A DNA stretch of 64,000 bases from Blasia pusilla (lineage: Eukaryota > Marchantiophyta > Marchantiopsida > Blasiales): positions 20,088,001 to 20,152,000 of the forward strand of contig CM114271.1 of the NCBI GenBank assembly GCA_050084515.1, written 5' to 3'. The translations under genes were made by a program, and so were the position numbers. Under the pieces are notes generated by a model. The model worked only from the letters and a program-made list of their open reading frames with translations, was not told where the DNA came from and did no database searches. Positions 1 through 13,225 of the stretch are shown here, piece after piece. The number at the start of each line of letters is the position of its first letter. Position 1 is the first letter of the stretch.

Positions 1-123
1 TAACGATGGGGCGACATAGCAACCGACCTCATGGTCTTAGCACCAAAAAAGTGCATTGCATTTAGACTTGTTTTGTAGGCTATCTGGAGTTAGAGGGACC
101 TAACCACCAACTAGGGGGGCGAT
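1..123 (+). mobile_element. 3' non-coding end and polypurine tract of a Ty3-type element
   Basis: Plus-strand tail of an LTR element whose coding part lies left of the window. The first bases (TAACGATGGGGCGAC) match, inverted, a motif downstream of the pol stop in the two minus-strand Ty3 copies near 57.6 and 61.78 kb. The stretch at about 79-110 (TATCTGGAGTTAG then GGGACCTAACC) is also shared with those copies near 57.53 and 61.69 kb. It ends in a polypurine tract (CTAGGGGGGCGAT, 111-123) directly before a TG that opens the LTR. Assignment to the same lineage as the 57-64 kb elements is inferred from these motifs. Confidence 0.6.
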
Positions 124-1517
124 TGGGATTGTCTAGTCGTTCATGTGTAGAGATGTTAGGATCCATAGCTAGATGGATCTTAGACATGTGTGTGCATGAC
201 AGCTGATGTATGTTGGCAACAATGTGTATTCCCACGACAGTTGTCATGGTAGATGAGGCGTAGGGCGAGAAAGTATCGAGGCCTTAGAGGGGTTTTGTAC
301 TTCTCTATTTTGAGAGGTCATATGTGACCTGCTCTTAGCAGATGACCTACAAGTATAGGTCATGCTTCCCTTTATGAGGAGTGGCAACCTTGGAGAGGTT
401 GACCTTCCCAGCCATGTATGGCTCCACTTGGACCTATAGGGTCGTTTGGTAGTTGGTCTCATGAGGGGACCACATATGTAGTTGTTAGGGAGCTAGTATG
501 GGTGTACTATAGGTGGGTAGTGACTTGCTAGGAGGGAGGTGACCCATGTGTCCAGGTCATCCATGGAGATGGCCAGGGGGATATACCTCGGATGAAGTTT
601 ATTTGGGGCTCATCTCCTTAGGATTGCAGACCCTTGTTGGGATCCGTGATACAATGCGGCTTGCATGTATTGAGCATAGATTCTGTCTTGAAGAGTGGGC
701 TAGGGTTTATTAGGGTTGTCCAGTCGTTCATGGGGAGAGATGTTAGGATTCATAGCTAAAGGTTAACATCCACATATGGAGATATATTTTCAGTTCTCTC
801 TACTCATACTACTCTGTCATGGTAGATGAGGTGTAGGACGAGATAATGTCGAGGCCTTAGAGGGGTCTTGTACTTCTCTATTTTTAGAGGTCATATGTGA
901 CATGCTCTTAGGAGGTGACCTACAAGTATAGGTCATCCTCCCCTTTATGAGGAGTGACAACCTTGGAGAGGTTGACCATCCCAGTCATGTATGGCTCCAC
1001 TTGGACATACATGGTTGTCCAAGTGGTTCATTTGGTAGTTGGTCTCATGAGGGAACCACATGTGTAGTTGTTAGGGAGCTAGTATGGGTGTACTACAGGT
1101 GGGTAGTGACTTGCTAGGAGGGAGGTGACCCGTGTGTACAGGTCACCCATGGAGGTGCCTAAGGGGATATACCTCGGATGAAGCTCATTTGGGGCTCATC
1201 TCCTTGGAATTGCAAACCCTTGTTGGGATCCGTGATATAGTGCGGCTTGCATGTATTGAGCGTGGATTCTCTCTTGAAGAGTGGGCTAGGAGCGATCAAT
1301 AAGGAAGATCACACATTTTGGGAATCCATGTGTATACTTTCTCTTACTGTTATACTATTATTATGTATCTGAATCATGAGTATGGCTATTTGGATGAAGC
1401 ACGGTTGATTGCAAATTTTATTAGAGCTTACAGTGCGGATTCATAGCTAGATGGATCTTAGACATGTGTGTGCATGACAACTGATGTATGTTGGCAGCGA
1501 TGTGTATTTTCACGATA
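124..1517 (+). mobile_element. Rearranged LTR with tandem (A-mid) units
   Basis: The LTR starts with TG right after the polypurine tract. A terminal module A (124-239) is followed by a middle segment (240-710). A partial A copy at about 711-763 and a second middle segment (about 815-1290) follow, then a final A copy (about 1437-1517, ending near CACGATA). Middle segments 1 and 2 are near-identical over about 450 bases, offset by roughly 575-590 bases. A copies share the block GATGTATGTTGGC followed by AATGTGTATT or GATGTGTATT. The arrangement suggests unequal recombination between terminal repeats of the LTR. No coding capacity is seen. Confidence 0.65.
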
Positions 1518-2880
1518 ACTGTAGCACTAGGGTTCATTTCTATTTCAAAATATGATGATACAATGATGCTCAAATTTCACTTTATTTCTATGCTTAGACT
1601 TGTTGCTACAATGAGAGCTCATACGCTTTGGTACTTATTAATTGTTGTGCTTATGAAAACCCTCACCCCGGATGCCAACTGGAAAGAAGAAAGTAGTGCT
1701 TCTACTCCAAATTAATCTCAATATTTTAATTTCCCTTAACTTTTAAGTGCATTCAATTGTGAATATGGATCATTCTCCATTGATAAGTAGCTCCAATCCT
1801 CCAACAGATGTGAAGTAGCTCGAGTCCTTACTCTTGCTTCTCGAATGATCCATGCACATGACTTATAAGTGAGTACTCTGAAGAAGACATACAAACAAAC
1901 AAAAAAAATATATACATAGGTCCAAATGCTGTAGAATAAGGCAATGGAAAACCCACATACTTCGAAGAGGCACTATGGAATCAAGCTGGAAGATGTAGTG
2001 ACACCATTTCGTGAAAGTTAATTTATAGCAACGTCACCAAATAACGATGAACCAACACAAGAGAAAGCTTGGTATTACTTTCCAAGTCCAAAAGGAATCT
2101 ATGGAGTTACAATAGTCAGCTCATTACAAACATATGCCCTTCGAGTCCATTAGAATTTTTTTGTGTTAACTTGGGCACGTAGTGAAACTCCCAAGTCAAG
2201 TTCCTTGAGCCTTCCCAAAAGTTTTCGAGTAGGTTTGAAGATGGAAGTGTGAAGTCAAGCTAGGAGATTTCCCTCTCTAAGTATTTGAACATCCCTCCAA
2301 GCTTTCATTCAGAATATCATCCCTCACCTATAGGACACTTGGGCTCTAAGAAGAATCTTGCTGGACCCAAGGAACCTACGGGACTTGAAAGTAGATCATT
2401 GAGAAAACTAGACTAATAAACATGTTTACATCTTAGATGGGTATGAATTATGGAGGATATATATGCTAAAATTTGTATACACTCCAAGTGCCTATAACAA
2501 GAGTGAAGGTGAATATGTAGTCTAGCCAATATATGATGTACCAAGGTCGAATGAAAGTTATATTAAAAAAGCCTTAAAATCTTATGATTATAAATACTTG
2601 ATTAGGATTGATGATATAGCAACTTGAGTGCTTGACTTTGAATGCAAAGAGTTATGATACAAACATTTGAGAAGTTACATGCTTATATTTGACTTTCTAA
2701 CCCGACGTTCATCCCAACCCTCCATTCATATAAGGAAGTAACTATCAAGTCGTACGTTGAGAAAATACCCATACGATGGACAATCAAATTGAATCGTGCA
2801 TTAGGGTTTGGATTGACATTTGCAAATCTAGCCATTCTAAGAAACTCGGGAAATAAGTAATCAATTATACTTCGATGACA
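1518..2880. other. A+T-rich stretch without recognised gene
   Basis: I see only short open frames with no recognisable motif. Part of it may be the 5' portion of the decayed copia element that becomes recognisable from about 2.9 kb, but no LTR or primer-binding site was identified. Confidence 0.4.
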
Positions 2881-2882
2881 AA

Positions 2883-4400
2883 TCAATTTGCCAATGATTG
2901 GTCACATTCAAGATGTTGATATTCCGAAGGAGATATGGGATGCATTAGAAACATTGTTCCAAATATCTATAAAGGTCAAAAAAATTCAATTGAAATAAAA
3001 ATTCAAAAAATTGAGGAAAGGATCGCAAAGCATCAATGACTATATTTTGAGTATCAGATTTATTGTTGATTAGTTGAATAGCATTGGAGTGACTATAAAA
3101 GATGATGATATGATTTAGTTCTCTTCAAGGCCTTCCACAAGTATTTTGAGATCTCTATGATTGTAAGAGAGAAATATCCAACCTTAAGAGAGAAGTATTC
3201 AACCTTTCAAGACTTAGTTCCACTTTTAATTAGTGAGGAGATATGTCTAGTCGACAATACTAGCTCGCTTAGTATGTAAAAGAGTTCCCTATTTGCAGGT
3301 AATGGATCAAATAGATGAAGAAGTTTTGGTAGAAGCTTCCGTGGTCGTGGTGAATACTAAGCATAGGGAGGAAGAGACACTCAATACAACTTTGCTCACT
3401 CAACTGTGAACAAGTACCAGATACAATCACAAGATGGTAATGGTGGAAACCGTTGGGATTGATGTAAAAAATAGAGAGTCCCTGGATCTTGCAATTACAA
3501 TGGGATGAAGGCCTATGCAAAGTTTTTCTCCAAGAAGAAGGTAGATATTAAAACAAAAGCCTTGCAACAACAAAACTACGTGAAGCAACACCATCAAATG
3601 CAATATCAAGAACAACAACATTCACAAACTAAGCACCTCTTGGTCATGACTTTTCATATGTTAGCAATGGTCAAGAAAGACTTGACAATAGATTGGTACA
3701 ATGACTTTGGTGCATCAAATCACATGACCTCATAAGCTAAATGGTTTAATAGTATGTAAAACATGAAAGATTCTACAATAATGCTTACGAGAGATGATAC
3801 TCAACATCAATAACGCATACTGAGCTAATGTTTCAATGACATTAGATGATCTATCTGCTCTTTGAAATTTTCTTTGTATTCCTACCATTGCAAGAAATTT
3901 GAGTTTAGTATTACAAATAGTAGAACACGATTATCAAATGAAGTTTAACAGAAATGATCATTTTATTGAAACAACGGATGCCCAAACTATGATAGCCAAA
4001 GAAACAAGATGTGGCAGAATGTTCACATTATATGTTTCTATGCTAGAGATTCAAAAAAACAATGTATGGTCAAACTAGCGAATAAGTCATAGATCTCAAT
4101 GTAATGTCATAAGATAAGTAAGCATATAAATCTTAAAAAATTACATAGTCTTTCATCATATAATCTAGTAATAAGACTTCTTAAATTATCAAGTCTTACT
4201 ATTTTAGAGGCATGCCCTACTTGCCAATTTGGAAAACAAGCTAGATTTCTATTTCCAAAGCAAGGTGGAAGAGCATCTAAGATATTGGAGTTGATTCCAA
4301 ATCATGTATAGACAACATCACAACATAGCCTTACTGATTTCTAGTAGTTTGTTTCAATTATTCATAAATTCTCTATGTATATATGGGTATACTTTCTATC
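2883..4400 (+). pseudogene. Decayed Ty1/copia gag-protease-integrase remnant
   Basis: Conceptual translation across stops and frameshifts gives copia hallmarks in order. About 2883-3230 encodes a gag-like stretch (IWDALETLFQ, then KFKKLRKGSQSINDY, a UBN2/retrotransposon-gag pattern). About 3690-3735 encodes WYNDFGASNHMTS, matching the copia protease motif W-x-x-D-S-GA-x-x-H-M-T with the D-S-G catalytic triplet read here as D-F-G. About 4100-4290 encodes a gag-pre-integrase zinc-binding region (LHSLSSYN, then CPTCQFGKQARF). Many in-frame stops make it non-functional. It is interrupted on the right by an LTR fragment beginning near 4405; no RT or RNase H follows. Confidence 0.75.
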
Positions 4401-4404
4401 ATAT

Positions 4405-5004
<600 letters not shown>

Positions 5005-5990
5005 ACAAAGAGAGAATGAGAGAATGACAATTTGAGAGCTACAATGGAAGAGCTTGATGGTGCTTGTTATGTATTATAGGTTGGGGACCGTGTTTCCCAC
5101 TTCATGGCTCATAGGAGTGCTCACGAGGGCAAGAGCCATGCAGTTTTTTATTTTCTATTGTTGATTTTTTGTACAAGAGAATGGTGCGCAGAAGCGCTGC
5201 CCAATTTTTGGTAGAAATATTCTTTTTGATTTCGAAGCAATGAATCCTCATCCTCTCAAATGATTCATAAATGATTTATAATCTGAAAACTTTGGAGGAG
5301 TATGGGGGCGGGTTGCTTCATGCTAGTGTTCTCAAGTTGATGTTGTTACATATTGAGGTCTGCTTTGAGAGAAAGCAGCGCGGAAGCGCTGCTGAAATTT
5401 ATATAGGAGAGCATATTGAAGGGGTACACGACAGTCCCTGTCCAATTTGGTTGGAAGATCCAATTTTCTTTTCCATCTTTGTAGATCGGGAAGATGTACT
5501 CGTTGTGGAAGAAATGCTGCGGAAATCGGAGATGCGAGCATAAAGTTATGGCCGATTTTGTAAACTCCAATAGCTAGACGATTCTTAGGGTATAAAATTC
5601 TCAAACCCTAAACCAGTCACCGTGTCGGCGTCTCCATCACTGTGGCTATCTTTGCCGCTGCCGTTTGTCGTTGTCGTTGTTGAAGGCCGCGTCCGGCAAC
5701 TACCGCTGCCGGTGCCGACACTATTGAGGGCCACGTCGTGCTGCCGCCGCCGGACTTGGTTGAGTCCGTACGCATCGCCGTCACTTGTGCACTCCTTGAC
5801 TCCAACAAGGTGACCTTTTGATTCATGGGGTCGAAGTTTCCATCCGGCTTTCCTATGCTTTGAGAGTTGTAGCCGCTCAATGACGACCGAGTATCGTGTC
5901 GTGACGCCCATAGCCACAACGCGCCACCGATTGTGTTGTGCACCTACTCTTCGTGAACATTAATCTTTGTTGTTGGGGAAGCGTGCGTTC
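5005..5990. other. Intergenic DNA without recognised gene
   Basis: Contains two related short palindromic motifs, GCGCAGAAGCGCTGC (about 5187-5201) and GCGCGGAAGCGCTGC (about 5377-5391). At 5630-5930 there is a C+G-rich stretch with open frames in several directions but no domain. Possibly flank of the chromovirus LTR to the right; I cannot place that boundary. Confidence 0.35.
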
Positions 5991-5999
5991 AATAGGACA

Positions 6000-6965
6000 C
6001 GCTCTCAACGTTGATCTTCATCCAAACACCCACTCATGTTAGTTGGGTATGGATCAATCAACGGTTCTAAGTTGCCAAGTTCTCGACTCGGCCTCTCATC
6101 AAGCTGAACCTTCCTAGTTTCACGGTTTACAACACTAGCTAGTCTTTGAAGACTTGGGACACACTTTCTGGTCGGTTCAGGAACCTCAAATGGCGTTTCA
6201 ATGTGTGGAGGTTCCAAGTGTCCAATGGACATCCAATGAGTCCCTAATCGCGAGTCAAAAAAATGAATCACGGGTTGGAATCCAAGTGCGGCTTATGAAG
6301 TCTACTCCCTTGAATCAGGTTTGGGTTCCGAGTTCCAACACCAAACTCTCCTTCCATCCCGTGCCCTTGAGATGTTGTTTGGTGCTCAAAGTGGGCTTCA
6401 TGTTCAAAGACTCCTTGGAGAGACTCCCCTCACTAGTACTTATGGGAATCCTTGCCCTCCCCCTAACTTTAGGGAAAGACAGTCGAGCCCCTCAGATTGG
6501 CCCTCAACCCGATTGCTCCCATAATCATTTTAGGAAAATATCTCAGCTTTTATTTATGAGTTTTCTTATATCTTTAGTGCATTGGAAGAGTCTCGGAAAA
6601 AGCTTTCCAACGTGCCCTTACTTGTCCCAAACGCATCTTGGAGCTAAATGTTATGGTCCAAAATACAGTCAAAGTCCCTAAACGCTAGTCGTATTCAAAA
6701 ATTGGTTCTCACCTCTTTGGCAACCACCTTCCAAGACTCAAATCATCTCAAATCTTGGTTCATGTTTGGTCCAGATTTCCTGGTCGCAACAAAAAATGCA
6801 TGAAACGCACAACTCTGTTCCGCGTTTGGTCTCTTGGACTTTTCCAATAGACCTTTCCAAAAGCCTATCCAAAGCGCGATCATCGTAGCGTGAGTCCACT
6901 AGAGTTCTGATGTTCTGCTTGGCGCCTATTAAGTGTTCGTTTGGTTATGAGGGTCGGGACATTCA
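6000..6965 (-). mobile_element. Probable 3' LTR of a minus-strand chromovirus
   Basis: Read on the minus strand, a purine-rich tract (6966-6980, CCTTCTAAGGAGGGG) is followed by TGAATGTCCCGACCC. This resembles the TGTCATGACCC-type start common in plant chromoviral LTRs. The sense-strand LTR start is therefore placed at 6965. The other end could not be resolved because no second LTR is in the window, so the left coordinate is approximate. Confidence 0.45.
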
Positions 6966-6980
6966 CCCCTCCTTAGAAGG

Positions 6981-7660
6981 TTTATGTCCTCATGAACAAA
7001 AATATTTTTTTTAATGTTAAGTTATGGAAAGCCGATCCCTTAACACTGAATCACGTTTTGCTAATTGACTTGCAATTCCTCTTTTGGCTTAAGTCTTAGG
7101 TTGTCGCTTGCAGCACTTAGATTTATTAGCTTTTCAACTTCAATCAGCCTAGACCATTTCTGCACAACTAATCTAAACTATCAAAATAAGCAAACTAAGT
7201 CTGCAACCTAACACTTTATTTGCTCACTATTTGTAAACAACCGCCTGTTTACCTAGCCAATTCGTACTACTTTTGGGTCACTCATATTCTACTTAGGCAT
7301 CTCACTAAGTTTACTCATGTATCATGAATGAAATCACCACAAACCCCAAGATTGACTAATCTGCCCCGCCGACGTTAGGATGAGCCGAGATGTTAGTACT
7401 TCAACAGTTGGTCATGATCTAGATGCCTTATCCGAATACAAGCTCTCACCTCAAATACTCATTTTTTTGCCTCGTTGACCTACATCCTAAGCATATTAAG
7501 AACTACTCATTGCAATGCACTACCATTCTCAAAATTACAATCACTAGCATCGAATCTCCAAATCCATGCATTCTTTATTGCAACAACTAACTTTCTAGTT
7601 ACAACAGGTTATCGACCCAAGCTTCCTGGTCACAAGTTATGTCCATTGTTTCACCATGTA
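6981..7660 (-). other. 3' untranslated part of the chromovirus
   Basis: About 680 bases between the integrase stop codon (7661) and the polypurine tract. I see no open frame of note. Such a spacer is usual between pol and the 3' LTR in Ty3 elements. Confidence 0.4.
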
Positions 7661-8917
7661 CTAACGTATATGCCTATCTTGCATCCATTTGAAGTCTCGC
7701 AATGCCTCTTGCGCGTGTTCAAGATCTGCCTCCGCAATCCAAGTCGCCTCTTTCACATGGTAGCCTTTCCACTTGACCAAGTACTCGTACTTGGTGGCTC
7801 TACGTTTAGAACATAGAATGGTCTCCACCTCAAAGTCTGGTTCCTCATTACTGATCCCCGGTTGTGGTCTCAACACAATTCTTTGCTCCGGATGCACATT
7901 ATCTTGAAGACACTTCTTCAATAATGACACATGGAAAGTCGGGTGAATCTTGAACTCGATTGGTAGCTCCAATGTATACACATCCTCAAACGGCTCCAAT
8001 GTATACACATCTTCTGGCTCTCTTTGATAGGCCAGAAGAAACGGAGATTCTTCAGTTGCAAAATGCTTGGTGGAGTTATAACAATACTCAGCCATACTTA
8101 GCTACTTTGCCCAATCTCGTTGGCCCGCGCTCACATAATTCCTTAGGTACTGGTTCACGACCGAGTTTAATTTTTCCATTTGCCCATATGTCCTAGGAAA
8201 TCCATAAGCTCGCCACCAACTATCCAAGAACAGTCGGGAAGTCGTATAGGCCATCGCAGAATCTCTCGTCGGCACAAACCTCCCTAACTTGCTTAACCGA
8301 TCAACTATCACAAGTACAGCGGTGTATCCCTCAGATTCCGGAAGACTCGTAATGAAATCCATTCTAATGCTTTGCAAGGGTCCCTCAAGGATCGGCAAAG
8401 GACGAAGTAAGCCTTGCTTCTTTGCGTAAGAAACTCTGTTCACCAGACAGGTCACGCAGGTCTTCACATATTGAGCAACATCTTCCTTCATGTTGGGCCA
8501 GAAGAACCTCTTGGCCAAAACAGCAAGAGTGGATTTCTCCCCTTTGTGTCTTGCCAAAGGTCTGTCATGACATTCCACAAACACTTTGGTCCGTAGCTTG
8601 CCTTGGCTCACGTAGATCATGCTCTACTTAAACCTTAGCAAACCATGCCTCAAACTTAGATTGGCCACCTTCTCGCCCCGCTTCAACTTCCTTAGGTACT
8701 CACTCGCTTGCGTATCCTTCATGTATCCTTCATGTATCCTTCTTTCCAAGTCTGTTTCATTAGGAAACATTGCTCTCATGACTTGTGTCGTCGATGGCAT
8801 ATGCTCATCCCTGCAACTTAAGGCATCTGGAATGACATTGTCTTTCCCCGGCTTGTGGATTATCTCCACATTCATCAACGCCAAGGTATCATGGCATCGG
8901 AGTTGCTTCGATATCAC
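7661..8917 (-). pseudogene. Chromovirus pol 3' half: RNase H end, integrase, chromodomain
   Basis: Three adjacent minus-strand frames read as one decayed Ty3/gypsy pol. 8624-8917 holds the RNase H end (EIIHKPGKDNVIPDALSC). 8102-8620 holds the integrase zinc-binding region (H...H then CVTCLVNR) and the core start (IRMDFITSLPESEGY, first catalytic Asp). 7661-8095 holds HPTFHVSLLKKC and a C-terminal chromodomain (YEYLVKWKGYHVKEATWI), which defines a chromovirus. The core is damaged: after AYGFPRTYG the text jumps to GQMEKLNSVV, so the second catalytic Asp and the HPQTDGQTE-type block are deleted. Element start, gag, protease and RT are absent on this strand; the sequence changes near 8930. Confidence 0.88.
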
Positions 8918-9199
8918 GCAACCCTAGGTCTCAAAATACTTGAGCAAAATGTTATCGGTGAATACTCCAATTTTTAGGTTCCCCATTATGGTCTTTTGCC
9001 CTGCACGTATGAGGGAATTCCGGGTATTGGACAGTTATTTGGAATATAGGGTTTCGTGTAGATGTTGAGAGCATCATTGATATATGGGTTAGGGGACATA
9101 GACCTGTGTGGGATATATAGAGTCGAGGGTATGTTTTATCGATGAGATGATAGATAAGTTGATTTACCGTACCACGCCGCTTATTTCCATACATTATAC

Positions 9200-11130
9200 G
9201 TCTTAGTGAGAGGAAGTATAGATTGAGTGCCGTACATTTGGGTTGATTGATTGAGGGATTACTCGTGAGATTGAGAGTGATCGCGTGAGAGGAGCACGAG
9301 GGTCATCACGGCGTCCTTTCGGAACTTTGAGAAGCGAGGTGGTGGACTTGAGAGTAGCTCTAGAGGTTTTATGCAGAGTGACATGAGGTTTCGAGGGTCT
9401 CCACATAAGGGACTCTCTCAACCTCCTTCTTTGTCATCTTCAAAAAAGGGGGAGGATATAGAGGAGTTTGTGAGCACATCACTATACACGGTGGGTGGTC
9501 TTGCTGCTTGGGAGTACGAGATGGACAATCATGGTAGAGAACCACATGGGTTTTTGGGAGTTGTAGGCACGATAGAGTCACACGACTTCATTGCGGAGTT
9601 TAGGAGTTTATGTGATTCACAACGGGCCAGGAACTCTATAGAGTTTAGCATGTTTACAACATGGAACGACATGTTCTAGCATTTAGAGGGGGCGCCCATG
9701 GACGATTACCATGAGTTATCCCACAGATATACTCATGAGATTGAGATCTAGAGACTCTACTATAATCCACACTATGAGTCATAGACTGAGCCATTTCCAG
9801 ATGAGGAGGATGAGCTAGGAGAGGCTACTTCCTCTTCAACCAATGATGTGTTAGGAGGGATGGGTCGGACTCGGGAAATTGCATCGTCTAATCGAGTTTG
9901 TCCTAAGTTTAGTTTCTGCAAAGAACTTAACCCCGTGGTTGAGTTCTTTGCAGAACTGCGGACGAGCTACCAAGGGGTATGAATTGAGAAGTTGTGGAAT
10001 ATCCACGACTTCCATAGGCGTAAGGATGAGAGTATGCGTGCAGCCTTCATGCGCTTGCCTTTGTTGATTAGCGTCACTCAGGGGGGTGACACATTCCTAG
10101 GCTATCCAGACATGGTACGCGATGTTGGACTGAGATCTATGAAAATGGTTGAGGGATGGGGTACTTCGTATGCGCACCTCACCTACGTCGAGAAACGTTT
10201 TTGAGACCAAAGAGTGTGTTGAGCGCAACGTGGCTGAGGAGAACGTAGTAGCCATGGGTTCCGTGCGAGAGTAGCCACGATTTTTTGCAACATCGTGGAT
10301 TTCGGGAGAGGATTGTGGCACCACGACCTCAGGGACGATAGCGAGAGTCCGTGCCACAACGACTTGGGCCATCATATGCAATGCAGCAGTAGCTGTCAGG
10401 GATTGTGTATTGGGCCTATGGTGGAGCCCATCATTGATAGGATTGCACCCGTCACAGTAGTGGATAAATGTCGCATTGTGGAGGAGGAGATGGATCTACA
10501 CCAAGAGTTTTCCAGTGTGAACATTGTCAGAGGTATGGTCATAGAGGCGCCATGTGTTCAAGCCTTTACCATGAGTTACGTCCGCATCGAGGGCGAGTGA
10601 GGGCACAAGAGCAAGTTGCCGATCCGGGTGGGCCTTGAGGTCGTGCATCAGGTGGTCTTGTCGGGGGATGAGCAGTTCGATTTTCTTGAGAGGGTGGTGG
10701 AGTTGCCCGTGGAGGTATATATCAGCCACCTAGGCGCGTCGAGGGAGACGTCGGGCGTAATGCTAGGATGGTTGCTTGAATACAACAGTTGCAACAGCGG
10801 ATTGCCGCTATGGTATTGAGGTTACCCGATGCTGGATCAGTGGCATCAATATCTTATGGAGCAGCTAGAGACATGGAGGATCCTGGTTGGATGTGCGCGG
10901 CTACACAAATGGAGGCCGTTGTTCTGACTCGTGGAGCAGCCACAAACTTGGATCCGCATAGAAGAGAGGTTAGGAAACAACCCAAGCTTTCTTAGTCTTT
11001 CACATTGTCCGAGGCAATGAAAACCCCATCGATGGATCCTGATAAGAGTTCCCGCAGGATTGATGTTATGGATGTGCAAGAACGGAGGGTGATGAGAGAA
11101 GCGAGTGCGATGACTCTTATTGCAAATGCT
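9200..11130 (+). pseudogene. Decayed gag-like region of an LTR element
   Basis: Plus-strand translation, with stops and frameshifts, gives a hydrophilic gag-like sequence. It includes DFIAEFRSLCDSQRARN, TTWNDMF, APMDDYHELSHRYTHEIEI, then FPDEEDELGEA, and later LWNIHDFHRRKDESM followed by RAAFMRLP, a capsid-like pattern. No zinc knuckle or protease motif was seen. It could be gag of the PHD-bearing Ty3 family found at 57-64 kb, whose own gag lies outside the window, but nothing here proves that link. Orientation is opposite to the adjacent chromovirus, so it is a separate element. Confidence 0.4.
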
Positions 11131-11344
11131 TAAGTGAAGCGAATGTCGAGTACGTTGTTGGGGACGACCACTGCTATATACCACGCCCCATTGTTTTATG
11201 TTTCCGATATTGCGACATTGGGAGGTACGCCCGTCAAGGTTTTCTGGTTGGCCGCTACGCTATGTGTGTGTGGAATTGATGTTCCTACATCACGTTCGGA
11301 GGTGACGGAACATCCACTTCTTTCAACATCATTAATTTGATCGA

Positions 11345-12958
11345 CCTTATATGAGGAGAAACCTAGAATGATGATTGCGACATAGACGTCGAAAGAATAA
11401 TAATCATATGACAAAGGCGCTTTATGGAATAGCGTTACTAAGTTTTCTTTTTTTAATTGCTATATTAAATTTGGGATGACTAGAGTAATTGAAAAGAAAC
11501 ACACAACCTCATCATCCAATCATCATTCCACTCTCAGATTTTTCTTTAAGGGCATACTTAGCTCACTTTTTTTGTTGAAAAATTATTTCCATTAAGGATT
11601 TTGCTTACTCCTACATACATACTAACCATATGGAGAAGGTAGATTTAAGATCAGTTGTCTTTTGTCACAATGGGAATATATTTGAGTATAACTTAGTATT
11701 CTATTGGTAAATGATTCTCTCTTCTCCAAATTTTTGTTGGTAAAATTCAGTTTCATGCTTTTCACAAATCTCAAGGGTCAAGGGCCGTGAAAGTGATCAC
11801 TGATATTTGGAAACATTACCATGTCATAATGAATCTACTGGTATCTTGAATAGGCATCTAGTAATGTGCTTACCACCTTGCATGCATGAAAAAGATACTA
11901 TTAATAATCAAATACTGCTTCCTACTTTAGATGTGAACAATCTAAACTTTGGAGCATAATGATTATGAGGAGAACAGTAGCCCAACACGGAAAATACTAG
12001 AATAATGTGTGCATCATATGTCATATAATATTCCAGTAGATTTCACGTAAAAGAAGATGAAAGACACGGTATTTTTCTTTTGTAGAGATAGACGCCTACA
12101 TCACTCATTGGAAAATAAGGAGTGAAGTTTTCTTTGGAGTGCAAAGTTTACTAACTTTGCAGGTTCTTTTTAGGTTGTTAATTTGAAGATCTTTTGTCCA
12201 GAATTGCATCTGCATAAGCAAGTACTTTCCATTTCCCAGGTCTCCACATTATTCAAGTTGTGACCATCTTTCAATCCTCCTCTCATGTTAAGGTTGACCT
12301 GTTCAGGTTGACAAGATCTTGGATTATGCATACCTATAGGAATGGTCCATGTCCAATTTGGGGAACATTTAAGAATAGGAAGGTCCACATCTCTCTTCCA
12401 AGATCTTTACGTGTAGAACACATGAACACCAACTCCCGAAGTTTAAACCTATTACTGATCCACCAACCATCAACGAATGGGAAAAGCACCAAACTACCTC
12501 ACCCCAAGAAACTCCAGGACAAGGGCAATCCACATGGCTAGGCTTGAAGCTCAAACTTTGAATGAGCTCATAAGTCTGACATTAACCAAAATCCCTTGGG
12601 GATGGTAAATGAATACCATTCACTCACTCTTCAAGGCGTTAGCCCAATGGTGGTTTCCATCTACAACACTAAAATGATAAGATCACTTACAAGCTTTATC
12701 ACTTTAATCTAGAAATGATGGCTAAGCATTTCTTATTCTAGAAAGGTTGATGCTATAAACATCAAAGCTAATGGTTACACTTCATGCATTAGCTTGATTT
12801 AGACGACGTTCAACTATGGCAAAATTATATTGATGTTCCCGGCTGTCCTCATGGACCTTGACTATCTTGGGTCCCTTGAGAACCCAGTTCATTCATTACC
12901 AACATTCCCTTATCCTAAACCCTAGTCCCCAAATAAGAGGTGGAAGGAAACACACTCA
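11345..12958. other. Non-coding stretch
   Basis: A+T-rich to 12.2 kb, then mixed composition. Only short frames without recognisable motifs on either strand; no RNA gene recognised. Confidence 0.4.
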
Positions 12959-13018
12959 AAGCCCTGCACATTATGTGATGATCAGAGTTTCGTGTTCATC
13001 ACAGAATGTGCAGGGCTT
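12959..13018. repeat. Short-spacer inverted repeat (hairpin)
   Basis: Arms of 23 bases (12959-12981, starting AAGCCCTGCACATT, and 12996-13018, ending AATGTGCAGGGCTT) are reverse complements with a single mismatch, separated by a 14-base loop. Could be a template-switch inverted duplication or a small RNA-like hairpin; no coding context. Confidence 0.9.
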
Positions 13019-13225
13019 CACCCTAAACCTTGAATCCCTACTTGATCGTATGTGGAAATATTACAACACAGCGCCACAACTCATGCTGAAATAGCTATTT
13101 CCTTCCCCATTTCTGGCACCCATTCCTATCTCTGGGGGTGCAGGGTCTATGGTGATAAGGCTACACCAAACACTACTCTGTGAGTAGAATATCAGAGTAA
13201 AAGGTAGGATTTCACAATCAAATTC

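Noticed and set aside
5585-5943. Overlapping 108-110 codon minus-strand frames
   Set aside because: C+G-rich low-complexity DNA, two competing frames, no domain and no exon structure.
6154-6681. 175-codon plus-strand frame
   Set aside because: Lies inside the probable chromovirus LTR, no recognisable domain, opposite strand to pol.
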